Assembly (NCBI RefSeq): GCF_000341355.1
Contig: NC_020300.1
Location: 248,001-312,000, forward strand
DNA: 64,000 nt
Source: Bartonella australis AUST/NH1
GTDB lineage: Bacteria; Pseudomonadota; Alphaproteobacteria; Rhizobiales; Rhizobiaceae
Direction: 5' to 3'
The notes under the pieces were generated by a model, which saw only the letters and a program-made list of their open reading frames with translations, searched no databases and had not been told where the DNA came from. Positions 34,367 to 42,168 of this stretch are shown piece after piece. A program made the position numbers and the translations under genes. Position 1 is the first letter of the stretch. The number at the start of each line of letters is the position of its first letter.

Positions 34367-35671
34367 ATGCACAGACCGGACCATTCTGTTGCAGAGAAGT
34401 TTGAATCAATCTCTGCTCGAAACGAGGATTATTGGGATTTCAGAGGGAGGCGGTCACGGCGTGAGCATTGTCATGCTCTCATGGCTTATCCCGCTATGAT
34501 GGTCCCGCAAATGCAGGCGGAATTGATTGATCTTCTGCTGCAGGTAAATCCTAAAATCAAAACAATCTATGATCCCTTTGTCGGTTCAGGTACGGTTTTG
34601 GCAGAGGCCCTTTTGAGAGGAAAGAATTTTATCGGGACAGATGTAAATCCCCTGGCTATTCTTTGTTGCAAATCTAAAGCGGACTTTTTTGATCAAAGTA
34701 AGATCGAGAAGATCATTCAAGATATTGAGCAAAATTTGCAGAAAGAAAATGTGTCATTTGATCTATGCTGCTTTAAGGGAGCGGACAAATGGTTTGATGA
34801 AGATGCCCTCAAGGCCTTATCAAAAATACGCCATTTCATAAATCAACAAGAGTTAGTCTGGTGCAGGCGGTTTTTATGGATTGCCATGGTGGATATTATT
34901 CGCAAATATAGTAATACCCGCCTTTCTACCTACAAGCTTCATATCCGAAAAGACAAATCGCTTTACACAGCCGAGGGTATTTTTCGTGATTTTATTAAAA
35001 AATGCACTCTCAATATTAAACTTAAAGTAAAATTTTGGAACGAGCTGAGCGAGAATGGGTACGTAAAACAAGATGAATTATCACTGAAAAATGAATTATA
35101 TATTCAGGATGTGCGTCATTTACCTGAGACTGTTAAAGCGGATTTGGTTATTACGTCTCCGCCTTACGGGGACAATGCAACGACCATCACCTATGGGCAA
35201 TATTCCTATTTACCGCTACAGTTTATAAATTTAGGGGATATAGGTGCGTCCTTTGATGACAATTTGATTTGCTCTCAATCGGCGATAGATAGCGTGAGTT
35301 TGGGAGGTAAATTAGGGGAGTGGGATTTACGCCGCTTTTGGGTAGAAAAACAATCACCTAGTCTTAAAAGAATCACCACCTTGCTTATTCAGAAAGCCAA
35401 AAGGGGAGAGCGGAAGCTTATTATGTTCGCTTATGATTTATTTTTATCCTTACAAAGGATTGTCAAGACGCTTAGTCATGGTGGATTCATGATGTTTACT
35501 CTTGGAAATAGATCTATCAGTTCGGTCAGCATCCCCCTGGATAAGATTGTAAAAGAGTTTTTGGAAAGACTAGGTTTAAGAAAAGTCCATCTTCTAGAAA
35601 GAAACATTCCAAGCAAACGTATGCCTGGTTCCATGAAGAACGAATATGTCCTCATTATGCAGAAACTTTGA
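34367..35671 (+). CDS. Orphan DNA methyltransferase (N4-C or N6-A)
   Basis: 434 aa. SAM motif I DPFVGSGTVLAEALLRG at residues 69-85 with FIGTDVNPLA after it, and catalytic motif IV SPPY at 264-267 (TSPPYGDNATTITYGQ). Motif I precedes IV by about 190 residues, leaving room for a target-recognition domain between them (alpha-like order). No restriction gene is adjacent, so it probably protects or regulates phage DNA. AAGGAAG precedes the ATG. Confidence 0.88.
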   Translation: MHRPDHSVAEKFESISARNEDYWDFRGRRSRREHCHALMAYPAMMVPQMQAELIDLLLQVNPKIKTIYDPFVGSGTVLAEALLRGKNFIGTDVNPLAILCCKSKADFFDQSKIEKIIQDIEQNLQKENVSFDLCCFKGADKWFDEDALKALSKIRHFINQQELVWCRRFLWIAMVDIIRKYSNTRLSTYKLHIRKDKSLYTAEGIFRDFIKKCTLNIKLKVKFWNELSENGYVKQDELSLKNELYIQDVRHLPETVKADLVITSPPYGDNATTITYGQYSYLPLQFINLGDIGASFDDNLICSQSAIDSVSLGGKLGEWDLRRFWVEKQSPSLKRITTLLIQKAKRGERKLIMFAYDLFLSLQRIVKTLSHGGFMMFTLGNRSISSVSIPLDKIVKEFLERLGLRKVHLLERNIPSKRMPGSMKNEYVLIMQKL

Positions 35672-35713
35672 CTGAGTGAGGTGTAGTTCTTGAAATAATC
35701 AAAATTTTCAAAA

Positions 35714-35755
35714 AAGCGTTAGAGGCTATGTTCACGAAAACTCCCTCTAACGCTT
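35714..35755 (+). promoter_or_regulatory. 12-bp hairpin in the leader of the Rha-type antirepressor
   Basis: Perfect inverted repeat AAGCGTTAGAGG (35714-35725) and CCTCTAACGCTT (35744-35755) with an 18-nt loop, 33 bp before the start codon. No T-run after it, so it is more likely an RNA or protein regulatory site than a terminator. Confidence 0.6.
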
Positions 35756-35787
35756 CAATATCACAACCCTTAGAAAGGATTAACAAT

Positions 35788-36543
35788 ATGAATGATCGTA
35801 ACATGATTCCATGTGAACCGAAAATTGAAAATGTAAATACGCCTCTCACCATGTCTAGCCGTGAAATCGCGGAAGTATGCAACACTAGGCACAATCAAGT
35901 CATTGAAACCATAGAAAGATTGTTTAAGAAAGGGGTTTTACGGGAAAGCCGTAAAACTCTGAGAGATTATTTTTCTCCCAATGGCGGTCGGCCAACTAAG
36001 GTTTACGACCTAAGTAAATTGGACACACTAAAAGTTGTTTCAGGATACAATGAAACATTGAGAGGAAAAATTATTGACCGTTGGCAAGAGTTAGAAAATG
36101 CATCAAAGCGACAGAGCTTAGCGGTTGACTATTCTGATCCTAAGTTGATTCTCGGTGTTGTCACGCATCTGCGAGAAGAAAGTGCTAAGAAGGATATGGT
36201 GATTGCAAATTTAAGGCCCAAGGTTGCAGCCTATAAACATTTAACCAGGATAGGCGGTAGCACATGCATTACAGATGCAGCCAAAGCATTAGGGATAACT
36301 CCTAGATATCTGTTCTCCTATCTTGAAAAAGGCAAATGGATATATAGGAGAAAAGTGAATGGCCGTTACGCCCCTTACCAAGATAAAATACAATTAGGCT
36401 ATATGGATTGTCGCGTGATATCTGTCAGAAACGCGGACGGTTTTAAGAAGATTGCTATAGAGCCGCGCCTTACAGCAAAAGGTAAAGCGCGTTTAGCGGA
36501 GTTTTTTTCGAGAACTTCTTCAGCCAGGAGGGCAATCCAATGA
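35788..36543 (+). CDS. Rha/KilAC-type phage antirepressor
   Basis: 251 aa from ATG 35788 (GAAAGGATTAAC upstream); an in-frame ATG at 35728 falls in the leader hairpin. N-terminal Rha domain MSSREIAEVCNTRHNQVIET, and C-terminal ANT/KilAC domain AAYKHLTRIGGSTCITDAAK and YLEKGKWIYRRKVNGRYAPY. Antirepressors bind phage repressors and promote induction. Shares the C-terminal domain with the two AntA proteins downstream. Confidence 0.88.
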   Translation: MNDRNMIPCEPKIENVNTPLTMSSREIAEVCNTRHNQVIETIERLFKKGVLRESRKTLRDYFSPNGGRPTKVYDLSKLDTLKVVSGYNETLRGKIIDRWQELENASKRQSLAVDYSDPKLILGVVTHLREESAKKDMVIANLRPKVAAYKHLTRIGGSTCITDAAKALGITPRYLFSYLEKGKWIYRRKVNGRYAPYQDKIQLGYMDCRVISVRNADGFKKIAIEPRLTAKGKARLAEFFSRTSSARRAIQ

Positions 36544-36581
36544 GTAGAAGAAAATAAGTTTATGTTAATTATTTAACACCG

Positions 36582-36597
36582 GCCCCCATTTGGGGGC
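36582..36597 (+). terminator. Hairpin after the Rha antirepressor
   Basis: GCCCCC-ATTT-GGGGGC within ACACCGGCCCCCATTTGG. A related hairpin followed by a T-run sits at 40218-40241, so these are paralogous antirepressor-module ends. This copy has only a weak T-run. Confidence 0.5.
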
Positions 36598-36623
36598 ATC
36601 TATTTAAACCGGCTTTTATGAAA

Positions 36624-36691
36624 TGAACCCGAACGGGACGAATTCACTAAAAACACCCCCATTTTTGATAAAATAGTACCGAACGGGTTCA
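36624..36691. promoter_or_regulatory. Pair of CCGAACGG palindromes, probable operator
   Basis: TGAACCCGAACGGG (36624-36637) and ACCGAACGGGTTCA (36678-36691) each contain a CCGAACGG palindrome and together form an outer inverted repeat TGAACCCG/CGGGTTCA. The pair is upstream of the HTH gene at 36845, its likely autoregulator. Confidence 0.55.
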
Positions 36692-36844
36692 TTTTAAAAT
36701 AACGAGTAAATGCCTCTTCTCAGCCCATCAAATCTTGAGTTATACTCAGAAATATTATTTTACGAAGATGTTATTTCTAAAGCCTCATGAAGGATTGAAG
36801 TGTATAAAGATAAATTAAGCTTAATGAGCACGAGTTGAAAGTTA

Positions 36845-37057
36845 ATGGACGAGACAGTTCAAAGATTAGGAAGCCTTATTCGGCAAACACGAAAAATGCA
36901 AGGCCTTACACAACGGCAACTGTCGGGTGTAGGTGGTGCTGGGGAGCGTTTTATTCGTGAATTGGAACGAGGGAAAGCATCTTGTCACCTTGGCAAGGCC
37001 CTGTTGGTTATCCGTGCGCTAGGGCTTACGGTTCAAGTCGATGATGAGATATTGTGA
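36845..37057 (+). CDS. HipB-like XRE regulator
   Basis: 70 aa: LGSLIRQTRKMQGLTQRQLS, GERFIRELERGKASCHLGKA and GLTVQVDD, the HipB family. The next frame begins GTG AGG CAC GAA with a product starting VRHELDVY, like HipA N-termini, but ends after 39 codons (about 37173). So HipA is absent or reduced to a stub and this is an orphan antitoxin or regulator. Confidence 0.75.
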   Translation: MDETVQRLGSLIRQTRKMQGLTQRQLSGVGGAGERFIRELERGKASCHLGKALLVIRALGLTVQVDDEIL

Positions 37058-37173
37058 GGCACGAATTAGATGTTTATGGCTGTCCATCCAATTTTGGAGA
37101 GACAGAGGTTTTCCGGGAAATCCGTACAATTTTGATCGAGCACGGTAGCTCTCCCCAAATTTGGGGTGAATGA
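37054..37173 (+). pseudogene. Possible HipA stub
   Basis: GTG 37054 overlaps the HipB-like stop and opens a 39-codon frame starting VRHELDVY, which resembles HipA starts in Rhizobiales, then diverges and stops. Probably a truncated hipA replaced by unrelated sequence. Weak evidence. Confidence 0.3.
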
Positions 37174-37174
37174 T

Positions 37175-37693
37175 TTAGGCGGCCTTTCCTTTGGCCTCTT
37201 CAACCATACCGTTAATAATGGCGTTCATCAAAAGCCGCATGTAAAAAATGTTGAGCGCGGCACTTCCAAATAGGCCGGAGCTTAACAATAGATTCAAGTC
37301 CAGTGCTGTATTTGTTAAAGGTACAGTTAACGAGGGAATCTTCGTGTTTAATACGCCACTAGTATCTTTGGTTGCGAATGCCGTAAAAAGAGTAATCGAT
37401 GTAATAGAAAAAATGGACAAACGGCCACTGGTAAGCAAATAAGATTTTAGAATATATGTGCCGCGTTTCTGCAACTTTTTATCTACGTACTTATGCACGC
37501 TTTTGAGGTAGGATGATTTATATAAAATGGCGATCGAGATCATGTAGAAGATGAGTGTGGTAAAGAAGAACATCACAAGAGTTTGTACTGTTGTATCAGT
37601 CATCTGTGCTTTAAAGAAAAAAGCTGCAAAAATAGATGTTAGTAAAATGAAACGGGAAATAATCTTATGACTTTTCTTCATCAAGATCTCCAA
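37175..37693 (-). CDS. Multi-span membrane protein, unknown
   Basis: 172 aa with about four hydrophobic helices (FILLTSIFAAFFF, TLVMFFFTTLIFYMISIAIL, SIFSITSITLFTAFA and LLLSSGLFGSAALNIFYMRL). Opposite strand to the antirepressors and close to the repressor region, suggesting a cargo gene such as superinfection exclusion, but that is a guess from topology. Confidence 0.55.
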   Translation of the reverse strand: MEILMKKSHKIISRFILLTSIFAAFFFKAQMTDTTVQTLVMFFFTTLIFYMISIAILYKSSYLKSVHKYVDKKLQKRGTYILKSYLLTSGRLSIFSITSITLFTAFATKDTSGVLNTKIPSLTVPLTNTALDLNLLLSSGLFGSAALNIFYMRLLMNAIINGMVEEAKGKAA

Positions 37694-37857
37694 TCTATTT
37701 ATGTGAAATTTCTTAAGCTAGAATATTGCGCTAGTAACGTTTAATAATAAAACTAACTGACTGATAATTTTAAACTATTTTACAAATATATCTACCAATT
37801 TTATTGTCAAAAAATACTTATTGACAAATATTTTCTAATGTGATTCCTTAAGGGGAA

Positions 37858-38090
37858 GGTGCTTGAAAAACACTATAGCAACAAGCGGGTGAGTTCCGAT
37901 CAACTTTCTTCCGCGATGATTTTGACTCTTTGCGCGCTTTCGTGCATTAATAGTCTTGCCGGGTGTGGTTACGCCATACAATACCCTTATGGGGAAAGCG
38001 TGACGACGGGCTTGTTGCCGTGTTTTTCAGCGCCCGGCAACCTTCTAGGTTGTCTTCATGAAAAACATTTAAACAACAAGGAGGCCTATT
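37858..38090 (+). ncRNA. C4-like antisense RNA leader, module A
   Basis: Leader with the phage P1/P7 C4 layout. The C4 body (37956-38040) closes with TTGCCGGG/CCCGGCAA. Inside are antisense boxes b' GCTTGTTGC (38010-38018) and a' GTGTTTTTCA (38020-38029). They are complementary to upstream boxes a1 TGAAAAACAC (37864-37873) and b1 GCAACAAGC (37878-37886), and to a2 TGAAAAACAT (38059-38068) and b2 CAACAAG (38074-38080) directly at the ribosome-binding site of the AntA gene. Predicted to block antirepressor translation. Confidence 0.75.
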
Positions 38091-38843
38091 ATGGCTGATC
38101 TCATTACAATATCAAAGCAAATGCTCGGGCAGGAGACTGTTCAAACGGTGAATGCGCGTGATCTGCATGCGTTCTTGGAAATAGGGAAAGACTTTTCTAA
38201 TTGGATTAAAGACCGTATCAGCAAATACGAATTTACAGAAGGGAGCGATTATACTTTAACGCTCGCCAAAATTGGCGAACGTCAAAATGTAGTATTAAAG
38301 GAATATCACCTCTCGCTAAATATGGCGAAAGAGCTATCCATGGTCGAGCGTAACGAGAAGGGCAGGCAAGCACGACAATATTTCATTGAGTGTGAACGTC
38401 AGGCTATGGCTCCTACAAATGTCCAGGAGATTTTAAACGACCCAAACCATCTAAAGACTTTGCTCTTGAATAATGTCGAAAAAGTCATCGCCCTAGAAAG
38501 CAAGGTTAAAGAGCAAGAGCCCAAGGTTGCAGCCTATGAGCACTTAACCAGGGCAGATGGTACCATGTGTATCACTAATGCAGCTAAAGCCTTAGAGGTA
38601 AGACCGAGAGATCTATTCACCTATCTGTCGCAGAATAAATGGATATATAAGCGCATGGGGAGCACTCCTTATATTCCTTACCAGGAGAAGATACAGTCAG
38701 GCCTCATGGATTGCCCTACGACGACTATCAGCCGTGGTGACGGAAGTGAGAAGATCGCTGTTCAGGCACGTGTTACTTCAAAGGGGCTGGCACGTTTAGC
38801 GGAGGCTTTATCAGGAGATTCGTCAGTGCAGATGCTTCACTGA
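38091..38843 (+). CDS. AntA/ANT-type phage antirepressor, module A
   Basis: 250 aa. AntA domain (TVNARDLHAFLEIGKDFSNW, YHLSLNMAKELSMVERNEKG), then a C-terminal ANT/KilAC domain (AYEHLTRADGTMCITNAAKA, YLSQNKWIYKRMGSTPYIPY). AAGGAGG is the ribosome-binding site and overlaps b2 of the C4 leader, so translation should be controlled by the antisense RNA. Nearly identical in the C-terminal half to module B. Confidence 0.93.
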   Translation: MADLITISKQMLGQETVQTVNARDLHAFLEIGKDFSNWIKDRISKYEFTEGSDYTLTLAKIGERQNVVLKEYHLSLNMAKELSMVERNEKGRQARQYFIECERQAMAPTNVQEILNDPNHLKTLLLNNVEKVIALESKVKEQEPKVAAYEHLTRADGTMCITNAAKALEVRPRDLFTYLSQNKWIYKRMGSTPYIPYQEKIQSGLMDCPTTTISRGDGSEKIAVQARVTSKGLARLAEALSGDSSVQMLH

Positions 38844-38907
38844 GTGCCTAAAACTTTTTTTCTAAATAATTGTTGACAAACGTTTTCTAATGTGATTCCC
38901 TAGGGCA

Positions 38908-39148
38908 AGTGCTTAGAAAACACTGCAAAAAACTAGGCGGATAGATTACCGAAATAATCTCTCTCCGTGATAATTTTGACTCTGCGCGTACTTTGTGCGT
39001 TAATGGTCTCTGTCGGGTGTGGTTATGCCATATAATACCTGCTTTTGCGGGGAAAGCATAACGACGGGTCCTAGTAGCCGTGTTTTCTAGCACCCGATAC
39101 TCCTCTGAGTATCTCAATAGAAAACATTTAACTATCTAGGATTTTAAA
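38908..39148 (+). ncRNA. C4-like antisense RNA leader, module B
   Basis: Paralogue of leader A with co-varied boxes. C4 body about 39011-39099, closing stem TCGGGTG/CACCCGA. b' TCCTAGT (39069-39075), a' GTGTTTTCTA (39080-39089). Targets: a1 TAGAAAACAC (38914-38923), b1 ACTAGG (38932-38937), a2 TAGAAAACAT (39118-39127), b2 CTAGGA (39136-39141) overlapping the ribosome-binding site. The shared promoter-side block TTGACAAA ... TTTTCTAATGTGATTCC lies upstream in both modules. Confidence 0.75.
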
Positions 39149-39904
39149 ATGAAAAATCTCATTACAATATCAAAGCAAACGCTTGGGCAGGAGACTGTTC
39201 AAACGGTGAATGCGCGTGATCTGCACGCGTTTTTAGAGGTACCAACTCGCTTTAATGATTGGATTAAAAACCGCATTAACGAATATAATTTCCAAGAAAA
39301 TAAGGACTTTATAAGTTTTACTAAAATTTTAGTAAAACCCTCAGGAGGCCGTCCAAGCATGGAATACTACCTCTCACTAAATATGGCGAAAGAGCTATCC
39401 ATGGTCGAGCGTAACGAGAAGGGCAAGTAAGCGCGACAATACTTCATTGAGTGTGAACGTCGGGCCATGGCTCCTACAAATGTCCAGGAGATTTTAAATG
39501 ATCCGAACCATCTAAAGACTTTGCTCTTGAATAATGTTGAAAAAGTCATTGCCCTAGAAAGCAAGGTTAAAGAGCAAGAGCCCAAGGTTGCAGCCTATGA
39601 ACACTTAACAAGGGCAGATGGTACTATGTGCATTACAGATGCTGCTAAGATATTAGGGACCAGCCCCAAACGTCTGTTTTCCTATCTATCACAGAATCAA
39701 TGGATCTACAGGCGCATGGGGAGCACTCCTTATATTCCTTACCAGGAGAAGATACAGTCAGGGCTCATGGACTGTCCTACGAAAGTCATCAGCCGTCCTG
39801 ATGGTTCTGAGAAGATTGTCTCAGATGCGCGTGTTACTTCAAAGGGACTAGCGCGTTTATCGGAGATTCTTTCAGGAAATTCAACGCTGAGGGAGGCCGT
39901 ATGA
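39149..39904 (+). pseudogene. AntA/ANT antirepressor, module B, broken by a nonsense codon
   Basis: Same architecture as module A. The N-terminal domain differs (FLEVPTRFNDWIKNRINEYN) while the C-terminal half is almost identical. A CAA to TAA change at 39428-39430 (GGCAAGTAA versus GGCAGGCAA in module A) stops the AntA domain after 93 residues; the frame then continues open to 39904. Reinitiation could give a separate ANT domain from the ATG at 39467. Confidence 0.88.
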
Positions 39905-40191
39905 TGAGTAAAAAGAGAATAGATGAACTCTTTACTTTGTGCGAATATTTAGATGAATGTCGCAAAGTTGCCCGCCTATACGATGATTTGTTTGTTGATA
40001 TCCAAAAAGCTATGAACAACGTCGTAGTTAAAATGAGGGGAGTCGTCGACGGCGATTCAACAACCGAGGACTTAATGAAACTCATTATTGCCGATACGAC
40101 CTATGGCAATGGTGAATTGATATCGCGTTGTTACCCTATTTTAGAGAGCTTACAGCTTGAGAAGAGCGTACAGATCAAGAAGTGCGCATAA
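39901..40191 (+). CDS. Hypothetical protein after the antirepressors
   Basis: 96-aa helical protein (KKRIDELFTLCEYLDECRKV, NGELISRCYPILESLQLEKS). Overlaps the end of the antirepressor module B frame by 4 nt (ATGATGAG). Function unknown. Confidence 0.6.
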   Translation: MMSKKRIDELFTLCEYLDECRKVARLYDDLFVDIQKAMNNVVVKMRGVVDGDSTTEDLMKLIIADTTYGNGELISRCYPILESLQLEKSVQIKKCA

Positions 40192-40217
40192 GTTCATAAT
40201 CAATTATATCAACACCG

Positions 40218-40241
40218 GCCTCCATTTTGGGGGCTTTTTTT
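40218..40241 (+). terminator. Intrinsic terminator at the end of the antirepressor operon
   Basis: GCCTCC-ATTTT-GGGGGC stem (one G-T pair) followed by seven T. Paralogous to 36582-36597. Confidence 0.75.
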
Positions 40242-40253
40242 ATGAGGTGATGC

Positions 40254-40484
40254 ATGGAAGAGAAGGATAGAATCACTCGTGAAAAAGATATCCAAAAGCT
40301 CAATGAAAAAGAGTTCAGGCTCTTACTTGATTTTTTAGGTCATTACGAAAAATTCAAGCTGCTTACGTGGATGTTGAAATGGATTATATTATGTTTTTTA
40401 GCATTCACGCTTGCGATATCACAGTTCATTGATGCAATTGATAACTGCCTCACTCATATCAAAAGGTGGCTTCTGAAACTTTGA
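40254..40484 (+). CDS. Small membrane protein at prophage right end
   Basis: 76 aa: charged N-terminus (DRITREKDIQKLNEKEFRLL) and one membrane helix (MLKWIILCFLAFTLAISQF). Last prophage gene before attR. Unknown function. Confidence 0.55.
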   Translation: MEEKDRITREKDIQKLNEKEFRLLLDFLGHYEKFKLLTWMLKWIILCFLAFTLAISQFIDAIDNCLTHIKRWLLKL

Positions 40485-40571
40485 TCCTATTCCCTTACCT
40501 TGGATTTAGGGATCCCTAACCTAAAAAAATATTATTAAAATTCAGTACGTTATCATTAATATAAAAGAGTA

Positions 40572-40648
40572 TGGCGCACCCGAAGAGATTCGAACTCCCG
40601 GCCCCCAGATTCGTAGTCTGGTGCTCTATCCAGCTGAGCTACGGGTGC
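40572..40648 (-). tRNA. tRNA-Arg (ACG), prophage attR
   Basis: Reverse-strand cloverleaf: acceptor GCACCCG/CGGGTGC, anticodon loop CTACGAA (ACG), T-arm CCGGG-AGTTCGAAT-CTC region and encoded CCA. The 3' end (40572-40586) is repeated at 12125-12139 beside the integrase, so the tRNA is the integration site and was restored by the phage. Confidence 0.96.
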
Positions 40649-41031
40649 GTAAGCTTTAAGTCCTCTATGCTATGAAGATACGGGGTTCCTAACCGTTTCA
40701 TTGATGAATTGCAAGCGAAACTTAGTGAAAGTAAAAATTTTATCCGGCAGTATATAGTATGCTTTCGTCAGAAGATTACCGTATATTTCAAGTTTTTTGG
40801 ACTGCTATATCCTGCCTTCTCGCTGAAATTGGCTGAAAAATTCAACATGAACGATCGGTAACTTGACGATTTAATCCACGAGAGGTAATCCAGAGTAGGT
40901 GAAAAATATTTTCGCGGTTGGGGTCTAATATGCTATCTGCCGATCCGGTTTTATGTAAAACTTGGGTATTTTGCTGTTTAAGACTATTTCAAGAAAATTT
41001 GCATATAATTACGAAGCAGGGGTAGATTATT
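40649..41031. other. Gap between tRNA-Arg and the efflux operon
   Basis: About 380 bp; should hold the tRNA-Arg promoter (leftward) and the efflux promoter (rightward). No adjacent regulator gene is present. Nothing else recognised. Confidence 0.4.
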
Positions 41032-42168
41032 ATGGGGTCACTGAGAAAGATTATTCCATTAGCGCTTTTAGTTATTGTTTTGCTGGCTGCTTACTTTGGA
41101 TTCAAATCGAAACGATCTGTCCCTACGGTGGATAAGACAATCAGTAAACTACAGAAAACATCAAAAATTCCAGCGGGAAGACCACCAACAAATGTTGTTG
41201 TTGGCGGTGTTACGGTTCAAAATTTTTGTGAACAGTTCACTGCTATTGGTAGTGGACGGGCTATTGCTGCAGTGGAATTAACGCCTTGGTCAAAGGGCAT
41301 TATTGACAAACTTTTTGTGTCGGCCGGAGCAAAAGTGCGAGAGGGTGATTTAATTGCAAAGCTTGACTCTGAAAAGGAAGAAATAGCGGCTGCAAGAGCA
41401 AAGGTGCAACGCGATAATAGTGCATTAACGCTTTCGCGTGTCCTTAAGTTACGTGCTACCAATACAGCGACAGAGGTCCAGGAAATTTCTGCGCGTTTGG
41501 AGTTAGATAACGCAAATTTGGCTTTACGCGATGCTGATTTAGCGCTTAACCGGAGAATGATTCGTACGCCAATTAGCGGGGTCGTTGGTATTTTGCCTAT
41601 TGATGTAGGGAACGCTGTTTCTTCCGATACGGTGATAGGCCGTATTGAAAATAGAGAACGCATTTTAGTTGATATATGGGCGCCTGAGCGATACGCGTCG
41701 CGCATTCATATAGGGGATAAAGTAACCGCAACTTTAATAGCGCAGCCAGACAAGACCTTCGTTGGTCATATTTACGCCTTCGATAATGTAGTCGACGTAG
41801 GAAGCCGCACATTGCACGCCCAAGTCGAAATCCAGAATGAGAAGGATATGCTCATATCTGGCATGTCTTTTTCCGTTATGTCCCAATTTTGCGACGGCTC
41901 TTTTCCCGCTGTTGATCCTCTTGCAGTTCAATGGGATAGAAAAGGGTCATTTGTTTGGCGTGTAAAAGAAGGGAAAGCAGAATATGTTCCAGTATCAATC
42001 ATTCAGCACAAAGGAGACAAGGTATTTGTGAAAGCTCCTCTAAAAAACGGTGATCAAATCGTCATTCAGGGGGTACAAATGCTCCACCCTGGCAGCTCCG
42101 TTACTGTGGATGATTCAGAAACCTCTCGGCAAAAATCACCAAAAGCTAATGAGCAGGACGCACGATGA
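41032..42168 (+). CDS. RND efflux membrane-fusion (periplasmic adaptor) protein
   Basis: 378 aa. N-terminal anchor (IIPLALLVIVLLAAYFGF), lipoyl/hairpin region (AVELTPWSKGIIDKLFVSAG, AKVREGDLIAKLDSEKEEIA), RMIRTPISGVVGILPIDVGN and beta-barrel domains. Links the inner-membrane pump to an outer-membrane channel not encoded here. ATGA overlap with the pump gene shows coupling. Confidence 0.92.
   Translation: MGSLRKIIPLALLVIVLLAAYFGFKSKRSVPTVDKTISKLQKTSKIPAGRPPTNVVVGGVTVQNFCEQFTAIGSGRAIAAVELTPWSKGIIDKLFVSAGAKVREGDLIAKLDSEKEEIAAARAKVQRDNSALTLSRVLKLRATNTATEVQEISARLELDNANLALRDADLALNRRMIRTPISGVVGILPIDVGNAVSSDTVIGRIENRERILVDIWAPERYASRIHIGDKVTATLIAQPDKTFVGHIYAFDNVVDVGSRTLHAQVEIQNEKDMLISGMSFSVMSQFCDGSFPAVDPLAVQWDRKGSFVWRVKEGKAEYVPVSIIQHKGDKVFVKAPLKNGDQIVIQGVQMLHPGSSVTVDDSETSRQKSPKANEQDAR

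Noticed and set aside
37859..38098. 79-aa plus-strand frame over the C4 leader A
   Set aside because: It overlaps the antirepressor start, is not conserved in leader B, and the sequence is better explained by RNA pairing.
12125..40586. Bartonella gene transfer agent (BaGTA) locus
   Set aside because: No BaGTA capsid, terminase or ROR genes are recognisable; the tail genes are P2-type and bounded by an integrase and a tRNA att site.
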